Shown: in pieces, positions 1-5,609 of the stretch | How positions within the stretch are numbered: the stretch's first letter is position 1 | Layout: each line of letters opens with the position of its first letter | Assembly: GCA_014384665.1 (NCBI GenBank) | Contig: JACNFI010000066.1 | Coordinates: forward strand, 1 to 5,998 | Source: Candidatus Cloacimonadota bacterium | GTDB lineage: Bacteria > Cloacimonadota > Cloacimonadia > JGIOTU-2 | Reading direction: 5' to 3' | Length of the DNA: 5,998 bases | Made by a program: the position numbers and the translations under genes | The notes under the pieces: generated by a model | Seen by the model: the letters and a program-made list of their open reading frames with translations, nothing else | Databases searched by the model: none | What the model was told of the DNA's origin: nothing

Positions 1-81
1 AAATTTTCTCATTCTATCACTATTTATAGGTAAGTCTTTTTTTGTAATAAAAGCATAATAAACAAAATGAATTATTTCATA
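1..81 (-). pseudogene. Start-less open frame at window edge, possible SDR-epimerase fragment
   Basis: Just past the stop of the WbuB-like gene, the minus strand keeps an open frame from 117 down to the window edge. Its only ATG lies at 12-10, four codons from the edge. No GTG or TTG start occurs between 117 and the ATG. The translated stretch reads like real protein and includes KKDLPINSDRMRKF. By eye this resembles the region near the C-terminus of extended SDR sugar epimerases, where a Leu/Pro-rich segment precedes a D-R-hydrophobic-x-K helix. If so, this is a headless gene remnant fused behind the glycosyltransferase. The alternatives are that a gene simply begins at the ATG at 12-10, with no good ribosome site, or that the match is chance. 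The family guess is weak. Confidence 0.25.
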
Positions 82-82
82 C

Positions 83-1309
83 CTATTCTGAGGAATTGAT
101 TTTCCTAAGAAGTATTTCTAATTTAGCTGCTAATAATTTTCGATTATAATTATGTTTCACGAACTGTCGCCCTTTTGTTCTCATTTCTAATAACAAATTT
201 GGGTTATTTTTAAGATAAATGATTTTTTCGGCCAAGTCTTCTGAATTATCCGGCTCAAATGTAATTCCAGCTTTTGATTGATTCAGGATCAAAGCTGCCT
301 CACCTTTAACACCAAGTAGAATTGGAAGATTAGCGGACATATAATCAAATAATTTCGATGGAATTGTACTTTTGAATACTTCAATATTTCTCAAAGGAAT
401 AATGCCACAATTTGCCAGAGAGAAATAAACGCTCATTTCATTTTTTGGAATTTCTCCAAGAAATTTTAGATTTTTTACTTTGATTTGATCAGCATAGTTT
501 TTTAATTCATTTTCTTTAGGTCCTGTTCCTAGCAATAAAACTATAACATTTTCATCCTCAAGTTTTTTTGCAGCATCAATAATTATTCGTAAATTTTGTG
601 CTAAGCCGAGGATGCCGGCGTAGATAACGATGAAATTTTCTGAAGCATTAAACCGATTTCTTAATTCGTTTGAAACCACAACTTTCTTAAAAGACAAATC
701 ACTCCCATTTCTTATAATGGATATCTTTTTTTCTGAACAACCTTTCTTTATAATTTTATCTTTGAAACTTTGTGTTACAGCAACAATATGATTTGCATTT
801 TGATAAAGTGACTTTTCTAATTTATAACTAAATTTAATAAATTGTATATTATTCAGTTCACCCATTTCGATTGCAGCATCAGGCCAGAGATCACGAACTT
901 CGAAAATGAATTTTGCTTTTCTAAATATCTTTTTTAATAATAATCCAATAGAGCCTACAAACAGTGGCGGGGAGGTAACATAAACAATATCATACTTTTT
1001 CCAATTGAATAATGTGTAAATAATTCCTAAAAACATAAACGAAAAATAGAAAAAAAGTCGAGTCAGAAAATTTTTCCTTTGATTTGTATAAACCCAAACT
1101 CGATTTATTGTAAAATTTTCCATCTTTTCTTTAAGGAAAATTTTCCTTTTATAATTATCGAAAATAATTCCTTTTGGATAGTTTGGCATTTCAGTGAGAA
1201 CTGTTACTCTATGTCCCCTTTTTGCCAAATACCTGACATTTGAAAGAGCTCTGTTTGTTGTTGCTCCTATTTCAGGATAGAAGTACTGAGTTATATATAG
1301 TATTTTCAT
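83..1309 (-). CDS. GT4-family glycosyltransferase, WbuB-like
   Basis: This 408-residue protein is a GT-B fold retaining glycosyltransferase that would add a sugar from a nucleotide donor to a lipid-linked acceptor at the inner membrane. The N-terminal acceptor domain starts MKILYITQYFYPEIGA and continues with NRALSNVRYLAKRGHRVTVLT (residues 19-39). A hydrophobic patch at 81-101 and the FEVRDLWPDA motif (136-145) are hallmarks of the WbuB/WcaI-type subgroup. The C-terminal donor domain has YAGILGLAQN (230-239), LLLGTGP (258-264), LKFLGEIPKNEM (281-292) and IPSKLFDYMSANLPIL (316-331), followed by KGEA (335-338). The usual E-x7-E is not intact: Ser314 and Asp322 occupy the two positions, and related proteins often lack the first Glu. 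WbuB proteins are linked to N-acetylfucosamine transfer in some O-antigens, but the sugar here cannot be read from sequence. No Shine-Dalgarno site precedes the ATG. Confidence 0.93.
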   Translation of the reverse strand: MKILYITQYFYPEIGATTNRALSNVRYLAKRGHRVTVLTEMPNYPKGIIFDNYKRKIFLKEKMENFTINRVWVYTNQRKNFLTRLFFYFSFMFLGIIYTLFNWKKYDIVYVTSPPLFVGSIGLLLKKIFRKAKFIFEVRDLWPDAAIEMGELNNIQFIKFSYKLEKSLYQNANHIVAVTQSFKDKIIKKGCSEKKISIIRNGSDLSFKKVVVSNELRNRFNASENFIVIYAGILGLAQNLRIIIDAAKKLEDENVIVLLLGTGPKENELKNYADQIKVKNLKFLGEIPKNEMSVYFSLANCGIIPLRNIEVFKSTIPSKLFDYMSANLPILLGVKGEAALILNQSKAGITFEPDNSEDLAEKIIYLKNNPNLLLEMRTKGRQFVKHNYNRKLLAAKLEILLRKINSSE

Positions 1310-1362
1310 GATTAGACAGTTTGCTATCTTAGTAAATTTTTCCCATTATCTTAGTCTATAAG
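1310..1362 (-). other. 53-nt intergenic leader of the WbuB-like gene
   Basis: This gap separates glycosyltransferase B (stop at 1363) from the WbuB-like gene (ATG at 1309). It lacks a purine-rich Shine-Dalgarno site at the expected place. It contains the nonamer TATCTTAGT twice on the plus strand, at 1325-1333 and 1347-1355, spaced 22 nt apart. It also holds an 11-mer shared with the leader of glycosyltransferase A. I see no convincing promoter or terminator, so the gene is probably co-transcribed with its upstream neighbours. Confidence 0.5.
1320..1330 (-). repeat. Shared 11-mer leader element, copy 1
   Basis: AAGATAGCAAA on the minus strand, ending 10 nt before the ATG of the WbuB-like gene. 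The same 11 bases occur at 3509-3519, 11 nt before the ATG of glycosyltransferase A. Sequence between element and start is partly alike (both contain TAAT). Neither start has a recognisable Shine-Dalgarno site. Confidence 0.45.
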
Positions 1363-2415
1363 TTAATTATTAATGACATACTTAGAAAATGTGTCACGAA
1401 TTATATTTTTGTTCTTTTCAAAATCTGCATACTGTGCTACATAATTGAAATTCCTTTCAATTATTTCTTTAACATAACAACTTTTATTCATTGTTATAAA
1501 TAAATTTTCCACAGATATTTCACTATAATAAGCTGCGTCTTGCAAAACTTCTCTATTAGCCCTTATATCAGAGACAATCGGAATAACTTTTGCAGCCATT
1601 GCTTCCAGTAGAGAAAGAGATGATCCATCAGAAGTTGTCATTGAGAGATAATTCTTAGCTCTTACTAGGAACTTAAGTAGCTCATCGTGTTGGAGTTTTC
1701 CGGTGAATATAATATTTTCTTTCACTTCTAATGATTCAACTAAATCATGTAATTCCTTCTCCTGAACTCCTGAGCCAAGAATATATAATTTGTTCTCAGG
1801 ATTTTTTTTTACATATTGTGCAAATGCCTTTATTATTATACTGATATTAGAGTTTTGAACAAAATTTCTTGTACTGATAAAGCCAATATCCTTAATATCG
1901 GATTGCATCTGAGTAATCTTTTTTACATCAACACCATATTGTATAGTTGTGATTTTTGTCGATTTGACATGATATTTCTTCTCCAAGATAACAGAAATGT
2001 GAGTAGCAGCTGAAAAGTAATAATCTAACTTTGATAATGTATATTTTGCAGCTAAGCGATACATTAAACTCTTTTGGGGAGTAATTAATACATCTGATCC
2101 GTGTAAAGTTAATAATACAGGCATTCTAAGATTTAGCAAAGCAATAATAAACCCATAACTAGTAAGAAAATGTGCGTTTATTATGTCAGGTTTTATTCTC
2201 ATTATCAATTTTCTAACCTTTAATATTTGAAGTAAATATTTATAGTTATTTCCGGATGTAGATATTGTTCCGACATCAAGATAATGACATTCTACACCAG
2301 TAAACTCAGCTTTGGAAAATGATATCAGATAAAGTTTATAGTAACCTTTAAAAACGTCTATCCATTTTTTTGTATGAATTATTGATCCGTCTCCGAAAAT
2401 AAGTAATTTTTTCAT
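1363..2415 (-). CDS. GT4-family glycosyltransferase B
   Basis: This 350-residue predicted cytoplasmic or membrane-associated GT-B glycosyltransferase would act in repeat-unit assembly. The N-terminal domain has the compact start MKKLLIFGDGSIIHTKKWID, the segment IKPDIINAHFLTSYG (74-88) and the HGSDVL motif (105-110), all typical of GT4 acceptor domains. The donor domain has STRNFVQNSNISIIIKAF (181-198), LYILGSG (210-216), NIIFTGKLQHDEL (234-246) and SDGSSLSLLEAMA (262-274). The catalytic E-x7-E appears as Asp263-x7-Glu271, and this S-D-G-x-S variant is seen in many active GT4 enzymes. Its ATG overlaps the TGA of glycosyltransferase A by 4 nt (ATGA), which indicates translational coupling. Donor and acceptor are unknown. 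A nine-A run on the coding strand lies at 1810-1802, encoding Lys-Lys-Asn around residues 203-205. Confidence 0.93.
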   Translation of the reverse strand: MKKLLIFGDGSIIHTKKWIDVFKGYYKLYLISFSKAEFTGVECHYLDVGTISTSGNNYKYLLQILKVRKLIMRIKPDIINAHFLTSYGFIIALLNLRMPVLLTLHGSDVLITPQKSLMYRLAAKYTLSKLDYYFSAATHISVILEKKYHVKSTKITTIQYGVDVKKITQMQSDIKDIGFISTRNFVQNSNISIIIKAFAQYVKKNPENKLYILGSGVQEKELHDLVESLEVKENIIFTGKLQHDELLKFLVRAKNYLSMTTSDGSSLSLLEAMAAKVIPIVSDIRANREVLQDAAYYSEISVENLFITMNKSCYVKEIIERNFNYVAQYADFEKNKNIIRDTFSKYVINN

Positions 2416-3497
2416 AATCCCTCAAAGAATGAATCATACTTAGTTTCAAATTTAAATTTATCAATAATTTCAATTCTTTTATAATTTAATATTGCGTTTG
2501 CCAAACCATCAACATCCCCTACGTCAACCAAGGATCCCTGGTTATGTATAAATATTTTTTCGATATATTCAACACACTTTGTTGCAATAACTGGTTTTTT
2601 TAGATACAAAGCTTCTAATACGACATTCGGTAATCCTTCCCAAATTGAGGATAAAACAAAAAGATCAGCATGTTTTAAAAAAGGATACGGATTTTTTTTA
2701 AAACCCAAAAAATTAACATTATCTTTCAGATTATACTTAAAAATAATTCTATCCAATTTCCTTTTATAATTTATGTCGACAATTTTTCCAACAAAATGTA
2801 ATTTAAATCTATTATTTTTTTTTACAACTTTTCCAAAAGATTCCAGCAATATATCATATCCCTTTTCATAGCTTATCCTACCTATAGTAACAACATGTAT
2901 ATTATTTTTCCCGAAAGGATTCTTCTCATCTTTTATTTTAGAATCAATAAATTTTAAGTCAATGGGATTAGTAATGACTTCAATAATATTTGGTTTAAGA
3001 TGAAAAAGCTTGATAAGTTCATTTTTCATTTCATCTGTCTGGGATACGACTTTATCAGCCCTAGGATATAATAAGGACATCAATACTCGATAAATTAATT
3101 TAAGATTTTTATTTTTAATCTGTGCACTTGGTAGGCTTGGTTCCCGAATAACAGTTTTAAATCCTTTTACAAAAATTGAAGCCATAATCACTAATATGTT
3201 AACGCGATTTGCTGTAGAAAATACTATATCAGGTTTTAATTTTCTAATAGATTTAATAACCCGAGGTAACGCATTTCTAGCCCGTTTAGTTCTGAGATCA
3301 ATAATCTCAACGAATTCGGGAATGAGTTCGGTGAAATATCCTTTTTTTTCTATTAGAAGTAAACTAACATTAAATGCATTAGGATCAAGATTTCGGATAA
3401 TACTCAAAGTAATCCTCTCATAACCGCCAACTTCTAAATTTGGAAGCACAAACAATATTGTTTTTTTTCTCTCTACTAAAGTATTATTATTATCCAT
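2412..3497 (-). CDS. GT4-family glycosyltransferase A
   Basis: This 361-residue GT-B retaining glycosyltransferase would transfer a sugar onto the growing lipid-linked glycan in the cytoplasm. The N-terminal domain has FVLPNLEVGGYERITLSII (16-34), the GG-x-E-R nucleotide-proximal loop of GT4 enzymes, and KPDIVFSTANRVN (88-100). The donor domain has TIGRISYEKGYDILLESF (204-221), with the Arg and Lys (207, 212) that usually contact the donor diphosphate. It continues with FVGKI (235-239), VNFLGFKKNPYPFLKHADLFVL (261-282) and SSIWEGLPNVVLEAL (283-297). Here the E-x7-E motif is intact (Glu287, Glu295). It is the first gene after the 169-nt gap and the start of a GT-GT pair. No Shine-Dalgarno site precedes the ATG at 3497; an in-frame ATG four codons upstream is followed at once by stops, so it is not the start. 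Acceptor and sugar are unknown. Confidence 0.94.
   Translation of the reverse strand: MDNNNTLVERKKTILFVLPNLEVGGYERITLSIIRNLDPNAFNVSLLLIEKKGYFTELIPEFVEIIDLRTKRARNALPRVIKSIRKLKPDIVFSTANRVNILVIMASIFVKGFKTVIREPSLPSAQIKNKNLKLIYRVLMSLLYPRADKVVSQTDEMKNELIKLFHLKPNIIEVITNPIDLKFIDSKIKDEKNPFGKNNIHVVTIGRISYEKGYDILLESFGKVVKKNNRFKLHFVGKIVDINYKRKLDRIIFKYNLKDNVNFLGFKKNPYPFLKHADLFVLSSIWEGLPNVVLEALYLKKPVIATKCVEYIEKIFIHNQGSLVDVGDVDGLANAILNYKRIEIIDKFKFETKYDSFFEGL
2419..2423 (-). promoter_or_regulatory. Ribosome binding site of glycosyltransferase B
   Basis: GAGGG lies 3 nt before the ATG at 2415 and inside the final codons of glycosyltransferase A. Spacing is slightly short but usable. Together with the ATGA overlap it supports this start and coupled translation. 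Confidence 0.55.
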
Positions 3498-3508
3498 TTA
3501 TTAAATCA

Positions 3509-3519
3509 TTTGCTATCTT
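3509..3519 (-). repeat. Shared 11-mer leader element, copy 2
   Basis: AAGATAGCAAA on the minus strand, ending 11 nt before the ATG of glycosyltransferase A and identical to 1320-1330. In this copy the first eight bases are also the 3' arm of the hairpin at 3512-3531, whereas the copy before the WbuB-like gene has no matching 5' arm nearby. Confidence 0.45.
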
Positions 3520-3531
3520 CTCGAAGATAGC
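3512..3531 (-). promoter_or_regulatory. Perfect 9-bp inverted repeat in the leader of glycosyltransferase A
   Basis: On the minus strand the arms GCTATCTTC and GAAGATAGC are exact complements, separated by 2 nt (GA). In RNA this would form an 8-bp stem with a four-base loop. The 3' arm ends 14 nt before the ATG of glycosyltransferase A. No U-run follows on either strand, so it is not a standard intrinsic terminator. It may be an RNA stem near the initiation region, or an operator-like palindrome. Function is unknown. Confidence 0.5.
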
Positions 3532-3551
3532 GTATGGTAATGAAATATTTT

Positions 3552-3581
3552 AATATACTTATTTTTTTCTCCATTTTCCAA
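3552..3581 (-). promoter_or_regulatory. Weak sigma70-like promoter candidate
   Basis: On the minus strand TTGGAA (3581-3576) and TATATT (3557-3552) are separated by 18 nt, upstream of the hairpin and glycosyltransferase A. In DNA this AT-rich such pairs are expected by chance, and the true sigma-factor consensus of this organism is unknown. The call rests mainly on its position in the only long gap of the cluster. Confidence 0.25.
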
Positions 3582-3666
3582 ACATACATATTCAGAATGT
3601 TCCAACAACCGATCCTTTCAGGAGATTACATATTAAATTCTTGAACATTAAAATTAATTTAAATTT

Positions 3667-4599
3667 CTATTTCAGCAAAGCATAAAATCTTTTAATATTT
3701 TTTTTAAAAATATGTTTGCTGAAAGATTGACTGATAATATAGCTTGATTCACGATAAAAGATTGATGGCGAATTGTTTACTACATAAAAATATACATCAT
3801 TTTCATAATACAGCGGATTATCAATTGATGTATATCTTGTAGATTCGATAGCCCTGCCAGCATCAGCTGCAGCATCTATGAGTAAACATTTGGATTTAAG
3901 AAGTTTAATTTCTTCGTTATTAACTATATGCTCAATATCATTATCCATTTCAATACCGTTAATAATTATATCAAAATCAGCAATCGATTCTTTAAACTCA
4001 TGCATTGTCTTTCGATAATAGAGTCTTATGTCTGGATTAAACTTAGAAATAGCCGCATATGCTCCTTGAGATACATTGCCACACGCTAAAATGGCAACCC
4101 TGGTATTTGCATTAGGTACTATTCCTTGGGCTAATATTGCATGCATAGTAGAACTAAATCCGGCCATATAACTATTTTTCCAAATAAAATTTGGCTTGAG
4201 AAATCCAATATCGATCTTCCCTTGCATATAATGTATGAAGGGGTATATGTTATCCAAATCAACAATGATAAGATTTTTCGGAATTGCTTGCTCTTTTATG
4301 AATTTTGCTCCTGAACCACTGGGGTGAGTCCACCCGATAATCATTTGACCTGGACGAAGAAACTTGTAATCAACCTGCTGAATTAATTTAAGAGAAAAAA
4401 TGACATCACACTCACGAAGAATTGTTTCTCTATCTTTGATAATGCAGTTTCTATTCTCATATTCAAAATTTGGAATATCCATGTATTCCCCAAAATTATT
4501 TTCTACTATTAATTCATTTTCAAAATCGATTATATGTTCGGGCAAGAGGGCAACTCTTTTTTCATTTGGAAAATTAGGCTTGATTAATCCTATTTTCAT
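3667..4599 (-). CDS. N5-(carboxyethyl)ornithine synthase-like opine dehydrogenase
   Basis: This 310-residue protein belongs to the alanine dehydrogenase/transhydrogenase (AlaDh/PNT) family and most resembles N5-(carboxyethyl)ornithine synthase. That enzyme reductively joins pyruvate to the side-chain amine of ornithine (or lysine) using NADPH, and its length is close to this one. The substrate-domain motif NEKRVALLPEH (12-22) carries Arg15. Lys71 in FSLK and His92 in GWTH match the pyruvate-binding Lys and catalytic His of alanine dehydrogenases. The nucleotide loop is ACGNVSQG (172-179), with Ala replacing the first Gly, and a basic Arg-Lys (196-197) after the second strand could favour NADPH. 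IDAAADAGRAIES (241-253) and YVVNNSPSIFYRESSYIIS (272-290) match the CEOS C-terminal region. The gene starts 2 nt after the ATP-grasp stop, with a strong Shine-Dalgarno site. The amino-acid substrate cannot be read from sequence. Confidence 0.82.
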   Translation of the reverse strand: MKIGLIKPNFPNEKRVALLPEHIIDFENELIVENNFGEYMDIPNFEYENRNCIIKDRETILRECDVIFSLKLIQQVDYKFLRPGQMIIGWTHPSGSGAKFIKEQAIPKNLIIVDLDNIYPFIHYMQGKIDIGFLKPNFIWKNSYMAGFSSTMHAILAQGIVPNANTRVAILACGNVSQGAYAAISKFNPDIRLYYRKTMHEFKESIADFDIIINGIEMDNDIEHIVNNEEIKLLKSKCLLIDAAADAGRAIESTRYTSIDNPLYYENDVYFYVVNNSPSIFYRESSYIISQSFSKHIFKKNIKRFYALLK

Positions 4600-4601
4600 A
4601 T

Positions 4602-5609
4602 CTATCTCTCCTTACCTGTTGAAAGAATATTAACAAAATGTTTTACTCTCAATAAATAACTCTTATATATATTAAAATAACCTTCTTCAAAATGAATTTG
4701 ACCATTTTTAAATAGATATCTTCCAGGGTGTCCATTAATATACATTTGTGCATCATCGTAAGAACCAAAGATGGATTGGAGTTCATTTACTAAATACGTT
4801 CCATTATTTCTTTCAAAAATATCTACTGCCATTGAGTCAAATTTTCCTTTCTCGCAAATATCTTTCACTAACAATAAAAGTTCTTCTGGAGGTTTATGCC
4901 ATCCAACACGACTAGATCCACTTGCAAAATTACCCTTAAGAAGCTTCTGATGACCAAAATAAGAATCTTCAATTTTTATAATTCTCCATTCCCATTTTAT
5001 CTCTTCAAATTTTTGTACAATAAGATAATGCTTTTGTATACTACCAAACGATGGAAAAGTCCATTTTTTTCCTTTAATGAATTTTAGATCTCCAAGCGCA
5101 AAATGTGGATTAACAATCCCAAATGTTTTACTAGCAAGACTTATAGCTGTCCGTTTGTTTTTAATTATTTTTACTCCAGATGCTGCTGCCCCAACATTTG
5201 TTTTAAAAACTAGCGGATAAATGTTGTTTACTTTAATAAAATCAAGAAAATCCGCTTTCCGACAAAATATTTTTGTTTCAGGACGTGGATAATTATGTAA
5301 ATCCAACCAATATGACATTAATCTCTTATTTTCGTAAATATATAATTCATCAAAAGAAGGATAAATAGGTTTTTTCATTATTTTATTTAATACATATAAT
5401 CTTTCATCATAAATAGTTTTCCATTCTTGAAATTCACATGGTGGTCCACATAAAAATCCCACACAATTACTAGTCTCTATCAGTTCAATCCAATTGCAAG
5501 ATAAAATATCAATTACTTCATACATGATACCCATTTCTTTGCATGATAGAATATATTGCTTATAATTATCTGTATAACCTTTTAAAATTCCTAATCTAAA
5601 TTTAATCAT
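4602..5609 (-). CDS. ATP-grasp ligase of a polysaccharide locus
   Basis: This 335-residue protein is a predicted ATP-dependent carboxylate-amine ligase, which would make an acyl phosphate and then an amide. The pre-ATP-grasp segment includes YPSFDELYIYENKRLMSYWL (83-102) and the NYPRPET motif (106-112), as in RimK/glutathione-synthase-like enzymes. Nucleotide-binding elements are LVFKTNVGAAASGVKII (133-149, Lys136) and YLIVQKFEE (195-203). EWRI (207-210) and GHQKLLKGNFASGSSR (219-234) follow. Metal-site candidates are Asp263 in MAVDIFE and Glu276/Gln278 in VNELQ, where Gln stands for the usual Asn. A frame extended to 5645 would start on TTG inside the flippase. I prefer ATG 5609, because GTGGGG ends 5 nt upstream; ATG 5612 is also possible. 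It overlaps the flippase by 8 nt. Substrates are unknown; neighbours suggest an amino acid joined to a uronic acid. Confidence 0.82.
   Translation of the reverse strand: MIKFRLGILKGYTDNYKQYILSCKEMGIMYEVIDILSCNWIELIETSNCVGFLCGPPCEFQEWKTIYDERLYVLNKIMKKPIYPSFDELYIYENKRLMSYWLDLHNYPRPETKIFCRKADFLDFIKVNNIYPLVFKTNVGAAASGVKIIKNKRTAISLASKTFGIVNPHFALGDLKFIKGKKWTFPSFGSIQKHYLIVQKFEEIKWEWRIIKIEDSYFGHQKLLKGNFASGSSRVGWHKPPEELLLLVKDICEKGKFDSMAVDIFERNNGTYLVNELQSIFGSYDDAQMYINGHPGRYLFKNGQIHFEEGYFNIYKSYLLRVKHFVNILSTGKER
4608..4613 (-). promoter_or_regulatory. Strong ribosome binding site of the CEOS-like gene
   Basis: AAGGAG lies 8 nt before the ATG at 4599 and inside the last codons (Lys-Glu) of the ATP-grasp gene. 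It is the best Shine-Dalgarno match in the window and fixes the start. Ribosomes finishing the ATP-grasp frame would arrive at this site, so the two proteins are probably made in linked amounts. Confidence 0.8.

Larger units (their letters stand above)
3498..3666 (-). other. 169-nt intergenic region between dehydrogenase and glycosyltransferase A
   Basis: This is the only sizeable gap in an otherwise tightly packed cluster. It holds, in the direction of transcription, a very AT-rich stretch after the dehydrogenase stop, a weak TCCT/AGGA inverted repeat (3613-3623), a promoter-like pair (3581-3552), and a perfect 9-bp hairpin (3531-3512) just before glycosyltransferase A. A 27-codon open frame (3589-3506) crosses the hairpin, but its coding status is doubtful. 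No hairpin with a following U-run is present, so no terminator is called. Confidence 0.6.

Noticed and set aside
54..56. ATG as start of a gene following the WbuB-like gene
   Set aside because: The frame reads only about ten codons before a stop, and the ATG at 80-78 meets a stop after one further codon.
1816..2013. 65-residue plus-strand open frame
   Set aside because: It lies wholly within glycosyltransferase B on the opposite strand, has no recognisable domain and is a shadow of the GT4 coding sequence.
3196..3423. 75-residue plus-strand open frame
   Set aside because: It is antisense to the well-supported N-terminal domain of glycosyltransferase A and shows no motif of its own.
3613..3623. 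TCCT/AGGA inverted repeat as a terminator after the dehydrogenase gene
   Set aside because: The stem is only 4 bp with a 3-nt loop and no following U-run on the transcribed strand.
4400..4633. 77-residue plus-strand open frame
   Set aside because: It is antisense to the CEOS-like start and its strong ribosome site; the composition is that of a shadow frame.
4896..5087. 63-residue plus-strand open frame
   Set aside because: It is antisense to the ATP-grasp core and has no recognisable protein features.
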